A DNA stretch of 64,000 bases from Janthinobacterium lividum PAMC 25724 (GTDB lineage: Bacteria; Pseudomonadota; Gammaproteobacteria; Burkholderiales; Burkholderiaceae_D), in NCBI GenBank assembly GCA_000242815.2, contig AHHB01000026.1, forward strand, positions 83,164-147,163, written 5' to 3'. A model generated the notes under the pieces. That model was not told where the DNA came from. It did not search any database and saw only the letters and a program-made list of their open reading frames with translations. Below are positions 59,177 to 64,000 of this stretch, piece by piece. Numbering within the stretch: the stretch's first letter is position 1; every line of letters begins with the position of its first letter. Made by a program: the position numbers and the translations under genes.

Positions 59177-59854
59177 GCGTCTATGCCGCTAGATGAATAC
59201 GCCCGCTGCTGACGCCAGCGGCGGACGTTTCCTACTGGCCTAGCTTGCAAGTGGCACATTGCAAGGCGCACGCTTCGAGCGTGTGCCTTGCAAAAAAACC
59301 AAACTGGTTTTAGATTGCTTTTTCTTTCAAAACCCTCTTTTTCCCTGGTGCCCACAGTGCCTCGCATCTTCGCTATCCGTCGAGAGATGATGCATTCAGG
59401 TCGCTCGATGAAGCAGCTTCCTAGCGAAGCGACTCAAGCAGCTTTTGTTTGAGCGCCGTAGGAATGGCCTTCGTTGACGGAGGGGCGGATGTCAATTCAT
59501 TTTTTGAACGCACATCGTATCGTTTCCTTGAAAATCTATTTAAGTGTTGATACTGCAACGCTTAAAAACGTGTACGGCAGTGCTAATACCACTTGCCGCA
59601 GCGTTGTCGGCGCGGTATTGCCGGCAGTTGCTGCAAACACCGCATTTTCCACTTCCCTCATTCGTTGCCTGCCGCGCTGTAGCGGGGCCGCCTGACGTGA
59701 CTGGTATTGAAAAAATACGGTTATATAAAACCACTTGACTACCAATTTCTGACGTCGCATTCTCTGTACAGAAAGCCGATGCTGCTTTGGGCTTTCTTTA
59801 CGTACAACATAAAAAGCTACTTCGATAGTTTTCGTATAACGTTCAGGAGACAAT
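59177..59854. other. Intergenic region before the chitinase genes
   Basis: About 680 bp without a supported gene. It contains a strong hairpin at 59259-59293, directly followed by a run of A and then a smaller AAAACCA/TGGTTTT hairpin near 59295-59311. The second half is AT-rich and likely holds the chitinase promoter. Open frames of 60-70 codons on both strands look spurious. Confidence 0.5.
59259..59293. repeat. Strong 16-bp inverted repeat downstream of tpsB
   Basis: TTGCAAGGCGCACGCT and AGCGTGTGCCTTGCAA around TCG, 15 of 16 pairs matched. Followed by seven A on the plus strand, so it is not a standard terminator for tpsB. Confidence 0.7.
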
Positions 59855-61402
<1,548 letters not shown>

Positions 61403-61513
61403 CAGCAAGCGCAAGAAAGCCAGCCAGGGATCACAGTTGACAAGAGCCCCTCAAGGGGCCTGCAACAGCTCACAACGTACAACCTGTACCACCATAACGG
61501 AGACCCATACCCT

Positions 61514-63832
61514 ATGAAATCGAATGCATTATTGATGGCCTTGCTCAGCGGCGTGCTTGTCGCTTGCGGCGGTGGCCAGGAAGGCACGACGGCCACGCCA
61601 AACACCTTGCTGGCCGCCATGGAAACGTGCGCCGTCTGGGATGCCGCCACCGTCTACACGGGCGGCCAGTGCGTGCTTTACCAGGGCGTCACCTACAAGG
61701 CCAAGTGGTGGACGCAGGGCAATGTTCCCAGCGCTACCAATCAGTGGGGCGCGTGGGCCGTAACGGATACCCCAACGCCGACACCAACGCCGACACCAAC
61801 ACCAACACCGACACCAACGCCAACACCGACACCAACACCGACACCGACGCCTACGCCTACGGCTTGCCGTCCCGACGGCTTGATTTCGGCCGTGCCAAAT
61901 GTGCCGTACTGCAAGGTATATGACGCGAACGGCCGCGAAGTGCTCGGCAATGGCTTGAAGCGGCGCATCGTCGGCTATTTTGCCAGCTGGCGCACGGGCG
62001 TCGATGGCAGCCCGACGTATCTGGTGAATAACTTGCCGTGGGATAAGATCACCCACCTCAATTATGCGTTTGCTTCCGTTGATCCGGCCACCTCGAAAAT
62101 CGCCATCGGCAGCGGCGCGGCCAATCCCGATACGGCCCTCACGTGGCCCAATGTGCCAGCCGCAGCCATGGACCCGTCCTTGCCGTACAAAGGCCATTTC
62201 AACTTGCTGGCGCAATACAAGAAGAAGTATCCAGGCGTGAAACTGATGATTTCTGTGGGCGGCTGGGCCGGTAGCGGCGGCTTTTATACGGCCACGACGA
62301 ATGCGGACGGCAGCATTAACACGGCCGGCATCAACACCTTGGCCGATTCCATGGTGGCTTTCGTGCGCCAGTACAACTTCTTCGATGGCGTCGATGTCGA
62401 TTACGAACACCCGACGACGAATAATGAAGCGGGCAATCCGAATGACTTCGCCGCCTCGAAGCCGCGCCTGGCGGGCCTGATGACGAGCTACAACGTGCTG
62501 CTCAAAGTGTTGCGCCAGAAGCTAGACGAAGCGGCCGTGCAGGACAATAAATACTATCTGCTGACTATTGCCGGTTCTGCCTCGGGCTGGGTCTTGCGCG
62601 GCGAGGAAAACATGTCGGGACTGAAATATCTCGATTACGCCAGCTTGATGACCTACGACTTGCACGGCGCGTGGAACCAGTATGTGGGACCGAATGCGGC
62701 GCTGTTTGACGATGGCAATGATGGCGAGTTGCGGGCCGGCAACGCCTACCAATACCAGAATATCGGCTACCTGAACACGGACTGGGCGTACCGCTATTAC
62801 CGTGGCGCCATGCAAGCGGGACGCATCAATATCGGCGTGCCCTTCTATACGCGGGGCTGGAAGGATGTGACGGGCGGCACCAACGGTCTGTGGGGCACGA
62901 CGGCGCTGACCAACTCCACCGTCACCTGCGCGGGCGTGAAAACCTGCGGCATGGGCGCTACCGGCATCGACAACGTCTGGTACGACCTCGACTCGCAAGG
63001 CAAACCCACGCCCGGTGGCGGCAACCCCATCTGGCATGCGCTGAACTTGCAGAACGGCATAGTGCCCAGCTACCTCGATGCCTATAAAGTCACTGATAAG
63101 GCGCTGGTAGGCAGCTATGTGCCGTACTACAGCAGCACCATGGTGGCGCCGTGGCTGTGGAATGCGACCAAGAAAGTGTTTATTTCCACGGAAACCACGC
63201 AATCGATCGCGGCCAAGGCCCAGTACATCGTCAACAACAATATCGGCGGCGTGATGATCTGGGAAATGGCGGGCGACTATGCCTGGGATGCCACGCGCAA
63301 CGGCGGCAAGGGCGAGTATTTCATGGGTACCACCCTGACGGACGTGCTGTACCAGGCTTTCCGCACGGCTGGCGTGTATGGCAATAAGCGCGCTGAAATC
63401 GCCATGCCGGGCACGACGGCCAATGTCAGCATCAGCCTCGGTGGCTGGAAGCTGGGCGACAGCAACTTCCCCATCAACCCGGTGATGACGCTAAAGAATA
63501 ATACGGCATCGACCTTGCCGGGCGGCACCGTGGTGGAATTTGACTATCCGGTCTCGGCACCATCGGACATGAGCGACCAGTCGGGCTTCGGGTTGACGGT
63601 GATCAATGCCGGTTATACGGGGCCGAACAATATCGGCGGCTTCACGAAGAACTACAATCGGGCCCGCTTCACGCTTCCCGCCTGGCAATCGCTGGCGCCG
63701 GGCGGTTCCGTGGCGCTGACCCTGAACTACCGCTTGCCGATCTCGGGGCCGGCCAACTACACGCTCACCGTGGGCGGCAGCAAGTATGCATTAACCCAGG
63801 AGTATCCGGAATTGCCGGTGGCCTTGCCGTAA
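61514..63832 (+). CDS. GH18 family chitinase, predicted lipoprotein with chitin-binding module
   Basis: A 772-residue chitinase. Lipobox LVAC with Cys18 followed by Gly-Gly; CBM5/12-type module at about 39-82 (VYTGGQCVLYQGVTYKAKWW); Thr-Pro linker of 15 dipeptides (86-115); GH18 TIM barrel with SVGGW (substrate site) and the catalytic motif DGVDVDYE at 291-298 (Glu298), plus MTYDLHGAW and GVMIWEMAGD. The last ~130 residues are an extra beta-sandwich, probably carbohydrate-binding. It starts 111 bp after the GH19 gene; the gap has a GCCCCTC/GAGGGGC-like hairpin. The two enzymes probably act together, GH18 with retaining and GH19 with inverting chemistry. Confidence 0.93.
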   Translation: MKSNALLMALLSGVLVACGGGQEGTTATPNTLLAAMETCAVWDAATVYTGGQCVLYQGVTYKAKWWTQGNVPSATNQWGAWAVTDTPTPTPTPTPTPTPTPTPTPTPTPTPTPTPTACRPDGLISAVPNVPYCKVYDANGREVLGNGLKRRIVGYFASWRTGVDGSPTYLVNNLPWDKITHLNYAFASVDPATSKIAIGSGAANPDTALTWPNVPAAAMDPSLPYKGHFNLLAQYKKKYPGVKLMISVGGWAGSGGFYTATTNADGSINTAGINTLADSMVAFVRQYNFFDGVDVDYEHPTTNNEAGNPNDFAASKPRLAGLMTSYNVLLKVLRQKLDEAAVQDNKYYLLTIAGSASGWVLRGEENMSGLKYLDYASLMTYDLHGAWNQYVGPNAALFDDGNDGELRAGNAYQYQNIGYLNTDWAYRYYRGAMQAGRINIGVPFYTRGWKDVTGGTNGLWGTTALTNSTVTCAGVKTCGMGATGIDNVWYDLDSQGKPTPGGGNPIWHALNLQNGIVPSYLDAYKVTDKALVGSYVPYYSSTMVAPWLWNATKKVFISTETTQSIAAKAQYIVNNNIGGVMIWEMAGDYAWDATRNGGKGEYFMGTTLTDVLYQAFRTAGVYGNKRAEIAMPGTTANVSISLGGWKLGDSNFPINPVMTLKNNTASTLPGGTVVEFDYPVSAPSDMSDQSGFGLTVINAGYTGPNNIGGFTKNYNRARFTLPAWQSLAPGGSVALTLNYRLPISGPANYTLTVGGSKYALTQEYPELPVALP
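61769..61858 (+). repeat. 90-bp hexamer array encoding a Thr-Pro linker
   Basis: 15 Thr-Pro units (ACN-CCN) in the GH18 chitinase gene, the same type of array as in the GH19 gene but shorter. Confidence 0.92.
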
Positions 63833-63857
63833 GGGCGCGCCGCTAGTGCATACAAGA

Positions 63858-63888
63858 AAGGGCGGAACTGCGGTTCCGCCCCTTTTCG
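63858..63888. terminator. Bidirectional intrinsic terminator
   Basis: GGCGGAAC and GTTCCGCC around TGCG, with AAAG before and CCTTTT after. It separates the chitinase gene from the convergent porin gene. Confidence 0.8.
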
Positions 63889-63907
63889 TTGCTGCCGTCA
63901 AGCAGGC

Positions 63908-64000
63908 TTAGAACCAGGTTTCCACTTGGAAGCCGTACGAGGTGCCGCTGGTATTGTTGTTGTAGATCGGGCCGCCATTGTTCGACGCGTTGACCGAAGC
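63908..64000 (-). CDS. C-terminus of an outer-membrane porin, maltoporin-like (partial)
   Basis: Only the last 30 codons and the stop are in the window. The reading ends SGTSYGFQVETWF, a final beta-strand with a terminal Phe, as recognised by the BAM machinery. The pattern QxExWF resembles the end of maltoporin (LamB) family proteins. Next to two chitinases it could be a sugar porin for chitin oligomers, but the rest of the gene is needed to say so. Confidence 0.5.
   Translation of the reverse strand, partial: ASVNASNNGGPIYNNNTSGTSYGFQVETWF

Noticed and set aside
59474..59738. Small open frames on both strands before the chitinase genes
   Set aside because: They overlap each other, have no ribosome sites and resemble no family.

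Overview
The window reads as chromosomal DNA of a GC-rich betaproteobacterium of the Burkholderiales. Oxalobacteraceae, and most likely a Janthinobacterium-like organism, fits best. This rests on the gene content: a hemC-hemD-hemX-hemY run, nadE next to a PII gene, suhB facing trmJ, a long-N-terminus RpoD, PEP-CTERM proteins, phasins and paired chitinases. The assignment is inferred from recognised families and was not tested against a database.

Layout. 1-1.5 kb: end of an amidohydrolase gene and two tiny XapX membrane proteins. 1.5-5.6 kb: suhB and trmJ, normally a compact divergent pair, are separated here by about 2.2 kb that carries a MASE1-like membrane protein and a winged-helix regulator. 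This stretch is bracketed by two copies of the first ~108 bp of trmJ. 5.8-8.9 kb: Tat-signal subunit, GMC oxidoreductase and lipase-like hydrolase. 9.2-12.9 kb: a 1212-residue cyclic-di-GMP hybrid protein with seven domains. 13-18.2 kb: two phasins, a TetR regulator, a TPR protein, a LOG-family enzyme, a short PEP-CTERM protein, a SprT/YgjP-like metallopeptidase and a KGG stress protein. 18.5-25.2 kb: purU, yaeQ, a GIN-domain protein, a truncated RlmI-like gene, a two-gene multihaem cytochrome c operon, an RNase D-like exonuclease and a ProQ/FinO protein. 25.2-32.7 kb: rpoD with a structured 560-bp leader, a HAF-repeat protein and ppc. 32.9-37.1 kb: haem genes hemC-hemD-hemX-hemY. 37.3-50.5 kb: mostly housekeeping genes (ppa, FemAB-like acyltransferase, nadE, glnB/K, cation channel family, Smr, trxB, ftsK, lolA, rarA, serS). 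50.6-51.3 kb: two identical tRNA-Ser(CGA) genes with a 4 x 55 bp tandem array between them. 51.5-53.3 kb: PEP-CTERM protein and a beta-hydroxyacid dehydrogenase. 53.9-59.2 kb: a two-partner secretion pair. 59.9-63.8 kb: GH19 and GH18 chitinases, both predicted lipoproteins with the same front-end architecture. The far end holds the last 30 codons of an outer-membrane porin.

How the parts work together. Much of the window is core metabolism (haem, NAD, folate/formate, anaplerosis, cell division, tRNA charging). The accessory parts are surface or secreted functions (TPS exoprotein, chitinases, PEP-CTERM proteins, porin), storage polymer handling (two phasins) and respiratory oxidation of an unknown substrate (GMC cluster; separate cytochrome operon).

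The most interesting non-coding structures are the apparent site-specific insertion at trmJ, a 158-bp IS4-like MITE with perfect 16-bp ends and a 12-bp target duplication, a dispersed 27-31 bp palindrome family, two heptamer arrays sharing an AGTT core, and the tRNA-Ser duplication with its 55-bp array. I did not find a convincing wholly new multi-gene system.
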